A stretch of 39,185 nt of DNA, from the NCBI GenBank assembly GCA_016649615.1, contig JAENXK010000008.1:1-39185 (forward strand). Direction: 5' to 3'. Positions 8,183 through 16,578 of this stretch are shown here, piece after piece. Positions within the stretch are counted from its first letter, which is position 1. Each line of letters starts with the position of its first letter. The notes below the pieces were generated by a model. It was not told the origin of the DNA, did no database searches, and saw nothing but the letters and a program-made list of their open reading frames with translations. The stretch comes from Thermoleophilia bacterium. GTDB taxonomy: Bacteria > Actinomycetota > Thermoleophilia > Solirubrobacterales > 70-9. The position numbers and the translations under genes were made by a program.

Positions 8183-8323
8183 GTGAGTATCGCGGGGGGA
8201 TCGGAACCGGCGGCCTCTGGTGAAGCCGACCGGGAGGTGCCGGACTGCGGCCCGGGAAACGGGGTCACGGCCGCGACCGGAAGAGCAGGCGTGTTCACCA
8301 CAGCCGAAGCGGGTGAGATCTAG
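8183..8323 (+). CDS. Possible leaderless 46-codon upstream ORF
   Basis: The GTG at 8183 lies 6 nt after a TAGGCT box and opens a 46-residue frame ending at TAG 8321-8323. The product is small, acidic and rich in Gly and Ala (starts MSIAGGSEPA, ends TTAEAGEI), without membrane segment, signal peptide or recognised motif. Its stop overlaps the most likely MMPL start (GTG 8313) by 11 nt, an arrangement suited to translational coupling. It may be a real small protein, a regulatory leader peptide, or a chance frame whose promoter only serves a leadered MMPL transcript. Confidence 0.4.
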   Translation: MSIAGGSEPAASGEADREVPDCGPGNGVTAATGRAGVFTTAEAGEI

Positions 8324-10493
8324 CATCACCGGGCGGCTCTACAGACTGGCCAAATTCTGCATCAGGCACCGCAAGACGGTCGTTTCATTCTGGCTGGTTC
8401 TGGCGGTAGCGATCGTCCTGTTCGGGAACTCCGCGGGCACCCAGTTCGCAGACAACCTCTCCCTGCCGGGCACGGGCAGCCAGGCGGCCACTGACCTCGT
8501 GGCCGAGGACTTCCCCGGCCAGGCCAACGGTACAAACCCGATCGTCTACAAAGCCCGCCAGGGCAAGATCACCGACAGCGGCAACCAGAGCCTGGTCGAG
8601 CAGTCGATCAAGAAGCTGAGCGACACCTCAGGCGTGACATCGGTCAACGATCCGTTCAGCCCCGGCAACGAAGCCCAGATCGGCAAGGCCGAAACGATCG
8701 CCTATGCGTCACTGATCATCGACGATTCCCGTGGAGAGCTCAGCGACGAAGATGCGAACCGGATCATCGATGCCGCCGCTTCGACCGCCGGCTCGAAGCT
8801 CGACGTCGCCGCCGGCGGTTATCTCGGCCAGCAGGTTTCGAAACCCTCGACCAGGCTGAGCGAGGTGGTCGGACTGGCCGCCGCGGCGGTGGTGCTGCTT
8901 CTGACCTTCGGCAGTGTGGTCGCGATGGGCATGCCGCTTATTTCGGCCGTGACCGGCCTGATGATCAGCCTGAGCTTGATCGGGCTGCTCAGCCAGGTGA
9001 CCACGATTTCGACGACTTCTCCGACCCTGGCGACGATGATCGGTCTCGGGGTCGGGATCGACTACGCGCTGTTCGTCGTCACCCGCCATCGGCTGGCCAT
9101 GCATTCCGGGAACGATCCGCCAGAGGCCGCAGCCAGGGCCGCGGCGACCGCAGGTGGGGCGGTGGTGTTTGCCGGCAGCACCGTGGTGGTGGCCCTGCTT
9201 TCACTCGGCCTGGCCGGGATCCCGCTGGTCTGGACACTCGGCTACTCCGCCGCGATCGCGGTTCTGGTGGCGATGCTGGCCGCGATCACCTTCCTGCCGG
9301 CTCTGCTGGCCCTGATCGGCCCGCGGATCGAGCACCTGCGGGTACCGCTTCCCCACAGCACCGCCCCGGACACGCGGGCTCACGGCTGGGAGCGGTGGGC
9401 CGAAGGCGTCGCCAGGAGGCCGTTGCCCGCGGTCATCATCACCTCGCTCGTGCTGCTTTTGATCGCCATGCCGGCGCGCAATCTCCATCTCGGCCAGGAG
9501 GACCTGGGCGCCCTGCCGAAATCGACCGAGACCAGGCGTGCTTACGACCTGATCACCGAAGGATTCGGGGTCGGTGAAAACGGCCCGCTGCTGATCGCCA
9601 CTGACCTGAACGGCGATTCCGCCACCCCGGACAAACTGGCTCAGGACATCTCTGGCGCCGAAGGAGTCGAGGCGGTGAGTCCGCCGCAGATCGACAAGAA
9701 CGGAAACGCCGCGATATTCAATGCGATTCCGACCACCGCCCCGTCTTCGCGGACGACCGAGCACACCGTGGCCAGGCTTCGCGACAAGACGATTCCCGAT
9801 GCGCTCAAGGGCTCCGAGTCGGTGGCCTACGTCGGGGGAAGCACGGCCGGGTACATCGACCTTGCCGACGAGATCGGTAACCGACTTCCGTACGTGATCG
9901 GGCTGGTCGTGCTTTTCTCGTTCCTCGTCCTGACGCTGGCCTTCCGGTCGCTGCTGATTCCACTTCAGGCGGCACTCATGAACCTGCTCTCGATCGGCGC
10001 CGCCTACGGTCTGGTCACCCTGGTCTTCCAGGAAGGGTGGGGTGCCGGCCTGATCGGCCTGGACGGTCCGATACCGATAGTCAGCTACCTGCCCCTGGTC
10101 ATGTTTGCGATCCTGTTCGGGCTGTCGATGGACTACGAGGTATTTCTGCTGAGCCAGATCCGCGAAGCCCACCACAAGAGCGGTGACAATCGGGAATCGG
10201 TGATCAAGGGGCTGGCGTCTTCGGGGAGGGTGATCACTTCGGCCGCGCTGATCATGGTCGCCGTCTTCCTCAGCTTCGTTCTGAACGGCGATCCGGTGGT
10301 CAAGCAGTTCGGGGTGGGGCTGGCGTTCGCGGTCGCGATAGACGCGACCATGGTCAGGTGCCTGCTGGTCCCGGCGACTCTGGTGCTGGTCGGACGGCGC
10401 AACTGGGAGCTGCCCGGCTGGCTTGAAAGGGTCCTGCCCCGGGTAGACATCGAGGGCGACGAGTACTTTGAAAAGCTCGCCCGAAAGGAGTGA
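8313..10493 (+). CDS. MMPL/RND family transporter
   Basis: This is an inner-membrane transporter of the MMPL type (RND superfamily), which in actinobacteria often exports lipids or glycolipids using the proton gradient; the substrate here is unknown. From the GTG at 8313 the protein has 726 residues. The first membrane helix follows RHRKTVVSFW, then comes an extracytoplasmic loop and a bundle with the proton-relay Asp-Tyr pair GIDYALF (D250-Y251). The second half repeats the plan, with SMDYEVFLLSQIREAHH (D607-Y608). The frame is open further upstream (GTG 8220), but that stretch is Arg-rich and unlike MMPL N-termini, and it overlaps the small ORF in another frame. A start coupled to that ORF is likely. 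Confidence 0.9.
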   Translation: MRSSITGRLYRLAKFCIRHRKTVVSFWLVLAVAIVLFGNSAGTQFADNLSLPGTGSQAATDLVAEDFPGQANGTNPIVYKARQGKITDSGNQSLVEQSIKKLSDTSGVTSVNDPFSPGNEAQIGKAETIAYASLIIDDSRGELSDEDANRIIDAAASTAGSKLDVAAGGYLGQQVSKPSTRLSEVVGLAAAAVVLLLTFGSVVAMGMPLISAVTGLMISLSLIGLLSQVTTISTTSPTLATMIGLGVGIDYALFVVTRHRLAMHSGNDPPEAAARAAATAGGAVVFAGSTVVVALLSLGLAGIPLVWTLGYSAAIAVLVAMLAAITFLPALLALIGPRIEHLRVPLPHSTAPDTRAHGWERWAEGVARRPLPAVIITSLVLLLIAMPARNLHLGQEDLGALPKSTETRRAYDLITEGFGVGENGPLLIATDLNGDSATPDKLAQDISGAEGVEAVSPPQIDKNGNAAIFNAIPTTAPSSRTTEHTVARLRDKTIPDALKGSESVAYVGGSTAGYIDLADEIGNRLPYVIGLVVLFSFLVLTLAFRSLLIPLQAALMNLLSIGAAYGLVTLVFQEGWGAGLIGLDGPIPIVSYLPLVMFAILFGLSMDYEVFLLSQIREAHHKSGDNRESVIKGLASSGRVITSAALIMVAVFLSFVLNGDPVVKQFGVGLAFAVAIDATMVRCLLVPATLVLVGRRNWELPGWLERVLPRVDIEGDEYFEKLARKE

Positions 10494-10517
10494 CCCGCCG
10501 AGCCGGGCCGCCGCGGA

Positions 10518-10531
10518 GCCGGATTACCGGC
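10518..10531 (+). other. Small hairpin after MMPL gene
   Basis: GCCGG and CCGGC enclose the tetraloop ATTA, 25 bp after the MMPL stop. No T-run follows. It may mark the end of the MMPL transcript but is too short to call a terminator with confidence. Confidence 0.3.
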
Positions 10532-10556
10532 ACGAATGGGCGCCGGGCGGCGCTGG

Positions 10557-10562
10557 TAATCT
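10557..10562 (+). promoter_or_regulatory. Candidate -10 box of glyA
   Basis: TAATCT stands out in a very GC-rich 179-bp gap and lies about 110 nt before the glyA ATG. No clear -35 box is visible. It would give a leader of roughly 100 nt; I looked for glycine and ZTP riboswitch conserved blocks there and did not find them. Confidence 0.35.
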
Positions 10563-10672
10563 GACTCTCCCGCCAGATCCGAGGGGCCCGGTGCTCCGGC
10601 CACACAGAGGGCAGGCCTCGCGCCGCGGTCGGCAAGGCGAATTGAACGCAAACTGAAAGGCTTTTCTGAGAA

Positions 10673-11941
10673 ATGAGCGCCGTCACCGAACAGATGCTCG
10701 ACGCCAGGCTTTCCGACCTCGATCCCGAGGTGGCGGCCGCGCTCGACGGCGAACTCGCCCGTCAGCGCAACACGCTAGAGATGATCGCCTCGGAGAACTT
10801 CGTGCCCCGGGCGGTTCTCGAGGCGAGCGGTTCGGTTCTGACCAACAAGTACGCCGAGGGGTATCCCGGCCGGCGCTACTACGGGGGCTGCGAGCAGGTC
10901 GACATCGTCGAGCAGCTGGCGATCGACCGGGCGATGGAACTGTTCGGCGCCGGGCACGCCAACGTCCAACCGCACGCCGGCGCCCAGGCCAACAACGCCG
11001 CCTACATGGCCCTGATCGAGCCCGGCGACACGATCATGGGCATGGCTCTCGACCACGGCGGCCACCTCAGCCACGGGATGAAACTGAACGTATCGGGCAA
11101 GCTCTACAAGGTCGTGCCGTACCACGTCTCCCGGGAGGACCTGAGGGTTGACATGGACGAAGTCGCGCGGCTCGCCGCCGAGAACCGTCCCGACCTGATC
11201 GTCGCCGGCTGGTCGGCCTACCCGCGGCAACTCGACTTCGAGGCCTTCCGCGAGATCGCCGACTCGGTCGACGCCAGGCTGATGGTCGACATGGCCCATT
11301 TCGCCGGGCTGGTCGCTGCCGGTGAGCACCCCAACCCGGTTCCACACGCCGACGTGGTCACGACAACGATCCACAAGACGCTGGGCGGGCCCCGAAGCGG
11401 AATGATCCTCTGTCGTGAAGAGCTCAAGGCCGACATCAACCGGGCCGTATTCCCCGGCCAGCAGGGAGGGCCGCTGATGCATGCGATCGCGGCCAAAGCG
11501 GTCGCCCTCGGGATCGCATCGAGCGACGAGTTCGCCGAGCGCCAGAGGCGTACCATCGAAAACGCCCGGGTGCTGGCCGATGGACTGATGGAGGGCGGAA
11601 TAGACGTGCTGACCGGCGGGACCGACGTCCACCTCGTTCTGGTCGATCTGACTTCAACCGGACTCGACGGTCAGACCGCCGAAGACCGGCTCGACCAGGT
11701 CGGCATAACGGTCAACCGCAACGCGATCCCGTTCGACGAGCGTCCTCCGATGAACCCTTCCGGGCTCAGGATCGGCACCCCGGCGCTGACCACGCGAGGA
11801 TTCGGCCCGGAAGAGATGTCCGAGATCGCGGCGATTATCGCGACCGCCCTCTCGGAGCGGTTCGAGGCCGAGCGCGAGTCGCTGGTCAGGCGCAGCCGGG
11901 CACTGCTGGAAGCGAAGCCGCTCTATCCCGGCCTCACTTGA
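10673..11941 (+). CDS. glyA: Serine hydroxymethyltransferase
   Basis: This PLP enzyme converts serine and tetrahydrofolate to glycine and methylene-tetrahydrofolate, the main source of one-carbon units. The 422-residue product has normal length. The PLP lysine is K235 in [11 protein letters not shown], and other family blocks are IASENF (39-44), [13 protein letters not shown] (60-72), VDMAHFAGL (205-213) and [17 protein letters not shown] lies about 12 nt before the ATG, a rather long spacing. Only 10 nt separate its stop from the DUF354 gene. In mycobacteria this gene is not between tsaC and wecA, so it belongs to the inserted block. Confidence 0.97.
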   Translation: MSAVTEQMLDARLSDLDPEVAAALDGELARQRNTLEMIASENFVPRAVLEASGSVLTNKYAEGYPGRRYYGGCEQVDIVEQLAIDRAMELFGAGHANVQPHAGAQANNAAYMALIEPGDTIMGMALDHGGHLSHGMKLNVSGKLYKVVPYHVSREDLRVDMDEVARLAAENRPDLIVAGWSAYPRQLDFEAFREIADSVDARLMVDMAHFAGLVAAGEHPNPVPHADVVTTTIHKTLGGPRSGMILCREELKADINRAVFPGQQGGPLMHAIAAKAVALGIASSDEFAERQRRTIENARVLADGLMEGGIDVLTGGTDVHLVLVDLTSTGLDGQTAEDRLDQVGITVNRNAIPFDERPPMNPSGLRIGTPALTTRGFGPEEMSEIAAIIATALSERFEAERESLVRRSRALLEAKPLYPGLT

Positions 11942-11951
11942 GCCGGCCCCG

Positions 11952-12959
11952 ATGAGGGTCTGGTTCGACTGCACCGCGGCGGCCCACCCGCTGGTCCTGA
12001 AGCCGGTGATCGACCGGTTCCGGGAACGCGGCGACGAGGTCCTGGTCACGGCGCGCGAGTACGGCCAGACAGTCGGCCTTCTCGAGCTGCTCGGGATACC
12101 CCATACGGTGGTCGGAGCTCACGGCGGCGGCTCGCTTCCCGGCAAGGCCCGGGCTCTGGTCGGGCGCTCGGCCCGTCTGGTCCGCCCGGTCTGGGATTTC
12201 CGGCCCGAGCTGGCGGTCGCTCACGGATCGGTCGATCTGGCGCTGGTCTCGGCTCTGCTCAGGATCCGTTCGGCCCAGCTTCAGGACTACGAGTTCGCCG
12301 GACTCCAGCGCCAGCTCGCCTTTCGCATCGCCACGAGGGTCCTGGTGCCCGATTCGATCCCGGTCGATCGCATGGCCAAGGCCGGGGCAAAGGGCGAGAA
12401 GCTGGTCCGCTACCCGGGGCTGAAGGAGGATTATTACCTGGCCGGATTCGAACCTGACCCCGCAGTGATGGCCGATCTCGAGCTGGACCGGGACCGGGTA
12501 CTGGTGGTGGTCCGGCCTCCGCCTGAGACCTCCGAATACCACGCTGACAACCCGCTTTACGAGCAGGTGATCGACCGGCTGGTCGAGGCAGACGGCGTGA
12601 CCGCGGTAATCATTCCCAGGACCGATTCGCAGGCGGCAGCGATCAGGGCCCGCGACTCCGGGAATCTGGTCGTCCCGGACCGGGCGATCGATGCACAAAG
12701 CCTGATCGCGCTCTCGGACCTGGTGGTGAGCGCCGGAGGCACGATGAATCGCGAAGCCGTGGCTCTGGGGACGCCCGTCTACACGACCTTTGCCGGCCGC
12801 ATGGGCGGGGTCGACGAGGAACTGATCGAGAAGGGGCTGCTCGAGGTCCTCGGCAGCGCCGCCGAGCTCGAACTCGTCAGGCGCGGGGGCGAGCCCGGGG
12901 CCCGCGAGCCCCGGGATCCCGAAATCCTGGTCCGCGGAATCCTCGGCGCCCTCGACTAA
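11952..12959 (+). CDS. DUF354 family protein, putative glycosyltransferase-like
   Basis: The 335-residue product matches DUF354 (COG1817), a family with a GT-B-like fold related to UDP-sugar epimerases and glycosyltransferases, mostly uncharacterised. The N-terminus MRVWFDCTAAAHPLVLKP and the segment EVLVTAREYGQTVGLLELLG are typical. The C-terminal half has the nucleotide-sugar-binding style block LSDLVVSAGGTMNREAVALG. No membrane segment is evident. The ATG lies 10 nt after the glyA stop, so it is probably co-transcribed with glyA. The next gene is a WecA-type enzyme, consistent with work on lipid-linked glycans (inference). Family is fairly sure; activity is not. Confidence 0.8.
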   Translation: MRVWFDCTAAAHPLVLKPVIDRFRERGDEVLVTAREYGQTVGLLELLGIPHTVVGAHGGGSLPGKARALVGRSARLVRPVWDFRPELAVAHGSVDLALVSALLRIRSAQLQDYEFAGLQRQLAFRIATRVLVPDSIPVDRMAKAGAKGEKLVRYPGLKEDYYLAGFEPDPAVMADLELDRDRVLVVVRPPPETSEYHADNPLYEQVIDRLVEADGVTAVIIPRTDSQAAAIRARDSGNLVVPDRAIDAQSLIALSDLVVSAGGTMNREAVALGTPVYTTFAGRMGGVDEELIEKGLLEVLGSAAELELVRRGGEPGAREPRDPEILVRGILGALD

Positions 12960-13045
12960 ATCTCCCCGGCGGACGGCGGCACCGACCCGTGCGCCGTCAC
13001 CCCTCGGAATACGACTCGCCGATCGACCGTCGGATCATTCACTAC

Positions 13046-13084
13046 GGCCACGGTCTCCTGTGATCGGGACCTGAAACCGTGGCC
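13046..13084. other. 9-bp inverted repeat between DUF354 and wecA-like genes
   Basis: GGCCACGGT (13046-13054) and ACCGTGGCC (13076-13084) form a perfect 9-bp stem around a 21-nt loop. It lies 86 bp after the DUF354 stop and 62 bp before the next start, without a T-run. It could be a weak terminator of the glyA transcript or a regulatory site for the wecA-like gene. Confidence 0.4.
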
Positions 13085-13146
13085 AGAGATGCTCGCGGGC
13101 GGGACGGGGCGCTGCGTCCGTCGGGCCTGAGTGAGAATCTTTCGCC

Positions 13147-14226
13147 ATGGTCGATACGACAGACGCCGTCCTTGCCTTTCTGGCGGCGGTGCTGATCAGC
13201 TGGGCGGTGGTCCCGCCGGCCGAGCGGTTGGCCCGGCGTGTCGGAGCGATCGACGAGCCCGGGCCACGCAGCCAGCACAAGGTCGCGACGCCGGCGATGT
13301 CCGGGGTGGCAATCCTGGCGGCGATCGAGATCGCCGGCTGGATCTGGCTGCCTGCCGACAGTGAGACCACGGCGATCCTGCTGGGCGCCGTGGCAATCGC
13401 CCTGGTCGGGGCGCTTGACGATGTCTTCGACCTGCCGGCGGTGGTCAAGCTGCTTGGTCAGATCGCGGCGGCGGCGATCCCGGTTGTCTCCGGAGTCCAC
13501 CCCGATGCCCTGACCATTCCGTTCATCGGCGGATTCGAGCTCGGCTGGACGGCCTACCCGTTGACCATCTTCGGCATCGTCGCGGTGATCAACATCGTCA
13601 ACCTGATCGACGGGATCGACGGGCTGGCCGCCGGCGTGGTTGCGATCGCTGCCGCGGCGATGGCGGTGATCGCGCTCTCGCTCGACCGCTTTGAAGCCGG
13701 AGTGCTGGCTGCGATCACCTCCGGCGCGGCGCTCGGATACCTCCGGCACGGATTCCCGCCGGCCTCGAGCTTCATGGGTGACACCGGCTCCAACCTGCTC
13801 GGCTACATGATCGCGGTGGTCTCGATCCAGGGTGCCCTGAAGACCAATGCCGTCGTGGCGCTGGCTTTCCCGCTGGTGATCCTGGCGCTGCCGATCTTTG
13901 ACACCGCCTTCGTGGTCGCCAAGCGGATCAAGTACCACCAGCCGATCTACCAGGCCGACCGCTGGCACTTTCACCACCGAATGGCCAATATCGGGTTTTC
14001 GCAGCGCCGCACCCTGGCCTACCTTTACGGATGGACCCTCATCCTGGCCCTGCTGGCTCTGGCCCTGCGGCTGGTCCCCTACAGCGATGATCGGGGCAAC
14101 TTCGATCTGCTCTGGACGGTCGTGATGGCGGCGGTGATACTGGCCGCGATCGCGGTCACGGTGTATCTCGCCTACGTGCTCGAAATCATCAAAGGACCGC
14201 GAGCGAGGGACGAACCCGGAGAGTAG
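13147..14226 (+). CDS. Undecaprenyl-phosphate phosphoglycosyltransferase (WecA/TagO family)
   Basis: This polytopic membrane enzyme transfers a sugar-1-phosphate, usually GlcNAc-1-P from UDP-GlcNAc, to undecaprenyl (or decaprenyl) phosphate and starts teichoic-acid, arabinogalactan or other glycan synthesis. The 359-residue product has all family motifs: D91-D92-xx-D95, NLIDGIDGL (N152, D155, D158), GDTGS at 211-215 and HFHHR at 274-278. About ten to eleven hydrophobic spans are visible. Its place before the ATP synthase genes matches the mycobacterial wecA (rfe) locus. GAATCT ends 6 nt before the ATG, a relaxed leaderless -10. An intrinsic terminator follows directly. The exact sugar cannot be read from sequence. 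Confidence 0.93.
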   Translation: MVDTTDAVLAFLAAVLISWAVVPPAERLARRVGAIDEPGPRSQHKVATPAMSGVAILAAIEIAGWIWLPADSETTAILLGAVAIALVGALDDVFDLPAVVKLLGQIAAAAIPVVSGVHPDALTIPFIGGFELGWTAYPLTIFGIVAVINIVNLIDGIDGLAAGVVAIAAAAMAVIALSLDRFEAGVLAAITSGAALGYLRHGFPPASSFMGDTGSNLLGYMIAVVSIQGALKTNAVVALAFPLVILALPIFDTAFVVAKRIKYHQPIYQADRWHFHHRMANIGFSQRRTLAYLYGWTLILALLALALRLVPYSDDRGNFDLLWTVVMAAVILAAIAVTVYLAYVLEIIKGPRARDEPGE

Positions 14227-14233
14227 GTCCGGG

Positions 14234-14258
14234 CGACCGCGCAAGGCGGTCGTTTTTT
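14234..14258 (+). terminator. Intrinsic terminator after wecA-like gene
   Basis: A perfect 7-bp stem (CGACCGC 14234-14240, GCGGTCG 14246-14252) with loop GCAAG is followed directly by six T residues. It starts 7 bp after the stop codon. It separates the wecA-like transcript from the ATP synthase operon. Confidence 0.9.
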
Positions 14259-14290
14259 GGCTCCTCAGAGCAGTCTCGTGCCACTTGTCA

Positions 14291-14308
14291 CGTTGCCGCG
14301 GCGCAACG
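14291..14308. other. Inverted repeat upstream of atp promoter
   Basis: CGTTGC (14291-14296) and GCAACG (14303-14308) are perfect 6-bp arms around 6 bp. The pair ends 20 bp before the putative -10 box of the ATP synthase operon, a position fitting an operator; it could also occur by chance in GC-rich DNA. Confidence 0.35.
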
Positions 14309-14328
14309 CGTCTGGCTTACTGTTCGGA

Positions 14329-14334
14329 TATAGT
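14329..14334 (+). promoter_or_regulatory. Candidate -10 box of the ATP synthase operon
   Basis: TATAGT lies in the only AT-rich pocket between the wecA terminator and the first atp gene, about 48 nt before that ATG. A good -35 box is not visible 17 nt upstream. The terminator at 14234-14258 implies that a promoter is needed here. Confidence 0.5.
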
Positions 14335-14382
14335 CGCCCCCTCTTGACGACCCTTGCCGCAAAGAGATCGCCCGGGGGCGAA

Positions 14383-14766
14383 ATGGGTAGCCGCAGCCTC
14401 AACCTACTTGGCAATCTGGACCTGATCGTCCTGGTGATCGCTCTCCCGGTTTTCATCTTCGCCGACCTGCCTCTTTCCGGATATCTCGTCGGGGCCGGGC
14501 TCTGGATCCTCGCCCGGGTCATTCAGACGATCTCCGAACGCAAGGCGAAAGAGAAGCTGCTGGCCGGTGATCGCAAAACCGCGATGGGCACGATCGCCGC
14601 GACTTCGCTCGGCCGGGTCTGGCTGATCGCTTTCGCAATCCTGGTGGCCGGCCTGATTTCGCGCGACGCCGGCTTCTACGGGGCGATCCTGCTGGTCGCC
14701 CTGTTCACGGTCAGCCTGGCCTCGAAGGGCCTGGTTCACCTCCTCACGTCCGACCAGGCCATATGA
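14383..14766 (+). CDS. AtpI-like small membrane protein
   Basis: The 127-residue product occupies the atpI position at the head of the ATP synthase operon. It has four hydrophobic spans in two pairs (roughly residues 13-30, 32-46, 78-92 and 97-112), separated by a charged loop (ISERKAKEKLLAGDRK). AtpI proteins are thought to help assembly of the Fo c-ring or act in ion uptake; sequence conservation is low, so the call rests on topology and context. The ATG at 14383 follows GGGGGCG; the frame is open further up but only through the terminator. Its stop overlaps the atpB start (ATGA), indicating coupled translation. Confidence 0.7.
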   Translation: MGSRSLNLLGNLDLIVLVIALPVFIFADLPLSGYLVGAGLWILARVIQTISERKAKEKLLAGDRKTAMGTIAATSLGRVWLIAFAILVAGLISRDAGFYGAILLVALFTVSLASKGLVHLLTSDQAI

Positions 14767-15704
14767 GCGCAACGGCCGACGCCAAACAGGGCCTCAGTAC
14801 CAAGGCCAAGGTATTCATCGCGCTCGGGGGCTGGCTCGTTCTGGCTCTCATTTTCGGCCTGGTCTTCGGTAGCAGTGGCAAGGACGAGGCGTTCAAGCCC
14901 CAGGACGAGTTCCGGCTCGAGCCCTGGATCAACATCAACCTCGCCGGGGTCGACCTTTCGATCAACAAGGCGGTCATGTACCTGGTGCTGGCGTCGCTTT
15001 TGACCATCACCATCATGGTCTGGATAGCCAGGCGGATGAAGCAGAAGCCGAACCGGGTACAGACCGCGATCGAGGTCGCCTACGACGTGACCAAGACCGA
15101 CATCGCCGGCGGAAACATCGAGGACGCGAAACTGGCGCGAAAGTGGTTCCCCTTCCTGGCCACCCTGTTCTTCTTCATCCTCTTCTCGAACATGATCGGT
15201 TACCTGCCGTTGCCGACCAACACCCACGAGACGATCAACATCTTCGGCCTGGAAATGCCTTCGTTCGCTCTCTACGCGGCAACCGCCAACATCGCGGTGC
15301 CGCTGGCGCTCACTCTCGTAATCTGGTTTTCCTACCACTACGAGGGCGTCCGGGCGAAAGGATTCGTCCCATATCTGGCCAGTTGGCTGCCGGCCGGCCT
15401 GGAGGACATGAACCCTTTCGGCAAGGCGGCGATCTTCATGATCGAGGTGGTCTCCCACTTCGTCCGCCTGATCTCGCTCTCCGTGCGACTCTTCGCCAAC
15501 ATTCTCGCCGGCCACCTGCTGCTGCTCTTCATGGGCGGAGGGCTGGCCGTCCTGCTGGGTATAGCTGCCCTCGGCGTGCTCACTTACCCGATGGCCTTTG
15601 CCTTCTACGTTTTCGAGGTCGGCATCGTCGCCACCCTGCAGGCATTCATCTTCTCTATCCTGACCGCCATCTACATCGGCGGAGCAACCGCCGAAAGTCA
15701 CTGA
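14763..15704 (+). CDS. atpB: ATP synthase Fo subunit a
   Basis: Subunit a forms the two half-channels through which protons reach the rotating c-ring. The 313-residue product has the essential arginine R242 in SLSVRLFANILAGH and the conserved FSNMIGYLP and FVRLISLS stretches. About six membrane helices are visible; an N-terminal helix near residues 17-36 precedes a periplasmic loop. It overlaps the atpI-like stop by 4 nt. Length and order are normal for actinobacteria. Confidence 0.97.
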   Translation: MSATADAKQGLSTKAKVFIALGGWLVLALIFGLVFGSSGKDEAFKPQDEFRLEPWININLAGVDLSINKAVMYLVLASLLTITIMVWIARRMKQKPNRVQTAIEVAYDVTKTDIAGGNIEDAKLARKWFPFLATLFFFILFSNMIGYLPLPTNTHETINIFGLEMPSFALYAATANIAVPLALTLVIWFSYHYEGVRAKGFVPYLASWLPAGLEDMNPFGKAAIFMIEVVSHFVRLISLSVRLFANILAGHLLLLFMGGGLAVLLGIAALGVLTYPMAFAFYVFEVGIVATLQAFIFSILTAIYIGGATAESH

Positions 15705-15719
15705 AAAGGAGTCCCATAA

Positions 15720-15986
15720 ATGATCGAGCTGTTGCCCCTAGCAGAACTTGAAGCAGGTGAAGTCGAGGCTGGCCTCAAGGCCGTGGCACTCGGCGTCGGT
15801 GCCGGCCTCGGTTCGATCGGCGCCGGTATCGGCATCGGTTTCATCTTCGGCAAGGAAATCGAGTCGGTCGCCCGCCAGCCCGAACTCAAGAGCGAGCTCC
15901 AGTCGATTCGCTGGCTCGGCTTCGCTCTGACCGAGGCCGTCGCCTTCTACACCTTCATCTTCGCGCTGATCGCGTTCTTCCTCTAG
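15720..15986 (+). CDS. atpE: ATP synthase Fo subunit c
   Basis: This proteolipid forms the rotor ring. The 88-residue hairpin has a Gly-rich first helix ([16 protein letters not shown]), the polar loop with RQPE (residues 52-55) and the ion-binding glutamate E72 in [11 protein letters not shown]. The Na+-type signature (a Gln in helix 1 and ES/T after the Glu) is absent, so proton coupling is likely. AAAAGGAG lies at a good distance before the ATG, one of the clear Shine-Dalgarno sequences here, as expected for a subunit needed in many copies. Confidence 0.97.
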   Translation: MIELLPLAELEAGEVEAGLKAVALGVGAGLGSIGAGIGIGFIFGKEIESVARQPELKSELQSIRWLGFALTEAVAFYTFIFALIAFFL

Positions 15987-15990
15987 GCCA

Positions 15991-16578
15991 TTGGAGCTGG
16001 TTCTCTCACAACTCCTGACCGGGATCCCCGTGGCCGCAGAGACGGCCAGCGAAGAGGGTGGAAGCTTCCTGGTGACGCCGGGTCTGGGTCTGATGATCTG
16101 GACGCTGGCCGTCTTCGGGTTCACGCTCTGGGTGCTCAGCAAGTTCGCCTTTCCGCTGATCGGCGAGGCACTGGACAAGCGGGCCAAGGTGATCAACGAA
16201 AGCATCGAATCGGCCGAGCGCCAGCGCGACGAAGCCGGCAAGCTGATGGCCGACTACCGTCAGCGCCTGACCGAGGCGCGGGAACAGGCCGATGAGATCG
16301 TCGCCCGGGCACGGAAAGCGGCCGAAACGACCAAACTCGAGGCTGCTGCTGAAGGGCAGTCCAAGCGCGAGGATCTGGTCGAGGCCGCGCGCAAGGACAT
16401 CGAGGCCGAAACCCGTCGGGCTCTGGACGACATCCGCAAGGAAGTCGCCGACCTGACCATCCTCGCCACCGAGCAGGTCACCCGCCGGTCTCTCGACGAT
16501 GCGGCCCACAAGGAGCTGGTCGAAGAGGCACTGCGCGAGGCGGACTTTTCCATTCTGGCCGGGGATCGGAACGGCTGA
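15991..16578 (+). CDS. atpF: ATP synthase Fo subunit b
   Basis: Subunit b is the peripheral stalk linking Fo to F1. The product has one membrane helix (about residues 30-55) followed by a long charged coiled coil (SIESAERQRDEAGKL onward) to the C-terminus. The TTG at 15991 gives 195 residues and lies 4 nt after the atpE stop. A GTG at 16030 in frame would give 182 residues; neither has a strong Shine-Dalgarno sequence. Unlike mycobacteria, b and delta are separate genes: the delta start overlaps this stop by one base (TGATG). Confidence 0.94.
   Translation: MELVLSQLLTGIPVAAETASEEGGSFLVTPGLGLMIWTLAVFGFTLWVLSKFAFPLIGEALDKRAKVINESIESAERQRDEAGKLMADYRQRLTEAREQADEIVARARKAAETTKLEAAAEGQSKREDLVEAARKDIEAETRRALDDIRKEVADLTILATEQVTRRSLDDAAHKELVEEALREADFSILAGDRNG

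Noticed and set aside
10494-10672. Riboswitch (glycine or ZTP type) ahead of glyA
   Set aside because: Neither the glycine aptamer nor the ZTP conserved blocks could be found in the leader.
15720-15986. Sodium-driven c-ring
   Set aside because: The Gln in helix 1 and the ES/T motif after the glutamate are missing; the sequence fits a proton-type ring.
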